Below, one piece after another: positions 63,420 to 64,000 of a stretch of DNA of 64,000 nucleotides. The stretch comes from Fistularia commersonii (Eukaryota > Chordata > Actinopteri > Syngnathiformes > Fistulariidae). The stretch lies in contig JBBMNZ010000007.1 in NCBI GenBank assembly GCA_037954325.1, positions 11,159,001-11,223,000 of the forward strand. Reading direction: 5' to 3'. Within the stretch, counting starts at the first letter, position 1, and every line of letters begins with the position of its first letter. Below the pieces are notes generated by a model that searched no databases, had not been told where the DNA came from, and was given only the letters and a program-made list of their open reading frames with translations. The position numbers and the translations under genes were made by a program.

Positions 63420-64000
63420 TTGCATCAGGCCACAGAAGACAGACGAGAGAGTCAAAGAAGCCATCTTTGTCAAAACAGAAAAAACATCTCCGGACAGAGG
63501 AAGGGGCCTCAGACACAACCTTTAACAAGACCCATCTGGACCCTCCAGGCAACCGGAATAGACCCACCACCAGAACCCACCCCGAGTGACGTCCACATAA
63601 GCCTCAGTTCATGTGATCCAACAGATTTCACTTCTTTGTTTAGCTTTACCTTTTCACATTCCAATTCAGGTAATCCCACTAAGTCGCTCTTTTTTTTTTC
63701 CAACGAATGACACCTCCATTAGCATAATAACCCCCTTTACACCTAGTTTCTGCAGATCAACTCTTCCATTTACATAAAGCCACCATAACGCAGCCCCGCC
63801 CAAAACCCTTACAGTTATAGTCGGAAACTAGAACTGAACTGAAGAAGCCTCTCAGATGAGTCGTGAAATGTCTACAAGTTACGAAATTCAAGTCCAGACA
63901 CCAAAGCAAGGAGAGCGTGAATGGTTGACAGCCCCAATGACAGCTGGGATTCACAGCCCTGTGCAGGATAAATGGTACAGATAAATGAACGAATGACCGT
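63420..64000 (+). mobile_element. Penelope-like end fused to a family A-like tail, running to the window edge
   Basis: A frame at 63420-63710 contains QRSHLCQNRKNISGQRKGPQ and later DPTDFTSLFSFTFSHSNSGN, close to the parallel frames at 41.4-41.7 kb. The end region follows (GAACTGAAGAAGCCTCTCAG, GAAATTCAAGTCCAG). From 63920 it continues as ACAGCCCCAATGACAGCTGG and GCAGGATAAATGGTACAGAT. The window ends inside the tail. Confidence 0.78.

Overview
The window reads as a vertebrate, very probably teleost (percomorph-type) nuclear genome segment. Coding capacity is sparse and split by GT-AG introns. Most of the rest is intronic or intergenic DNA with long microsatellites (TATC, TGAA, TTA, CA/TA) and diverged copies of repeats typical of teleost genomes. 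No bacterial-style operons, CRISPR arrays or RNA genes were seen.

The only host gene I can support is the 3' end of a classical type II cadherin on the + strand, best read as cadherin-22 (cdh22). It has four exons: 23460-23577 (EC5 start), 26516-26665 (EC5 end), 26895-26996 (membrane-proximal region and most of the transmembrane helix) and 37122-37654 (end of the helix, whole cytoplasmic tail, stop). Joined, they give a continuous frame of 300 codons plus stop. A 3'UTR of about 1.4 kb follows, with AU-rich motifs and a plausible poly(A) signal at 39076. No upstream extracellular exon was found in the first 23.4 kb, so that stretch is probably a long intron and the N-terminal exons lie before the window.

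Layout: 1-23459 is inferred upstream intron with inverted repeats, many copies of one dispersed repeat (called family A here), an RTE-like LINE (10853-13195), a SINE (13370-13535) and two internally deleted copies of a second LINE (15950-17095 and 19848-21225). 23460-39100 is the cadherin 3' end; its 10.1 kb last intron holds a 784-bp hAT-like transposon with a perfect 8-bp target duplication, nested in a family A copy, and a SINE. 39135-39870 is a degenerate minisatellite just past the gene. 40-64 kb has no recognisable host gene. It holds Penelope-like element ends (41.1, 44.7, 56.2 and 63.4 kb), LINE 3' ends (46.3, 48.0 and 63.0 kb), a compact pogo/Tigger-type transposon with clean termini (49406-50290), a second Tigger-type remnant (50790-51406), a SINE (57.1 kb) and an unnamed repeat pair (42.5 and 44.1 kb).

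I found no new multi-gene system. The most useful observations are the split of a cadherin exon that is usually single in this family (150+102 bp), the nested hAT insertion, the compact Tigger derivative with internal direct repeats, a composite repeat junction present twice, and the minisatellite next to the cadherin terminator. Family names come from recalled sequence character, not a database search.
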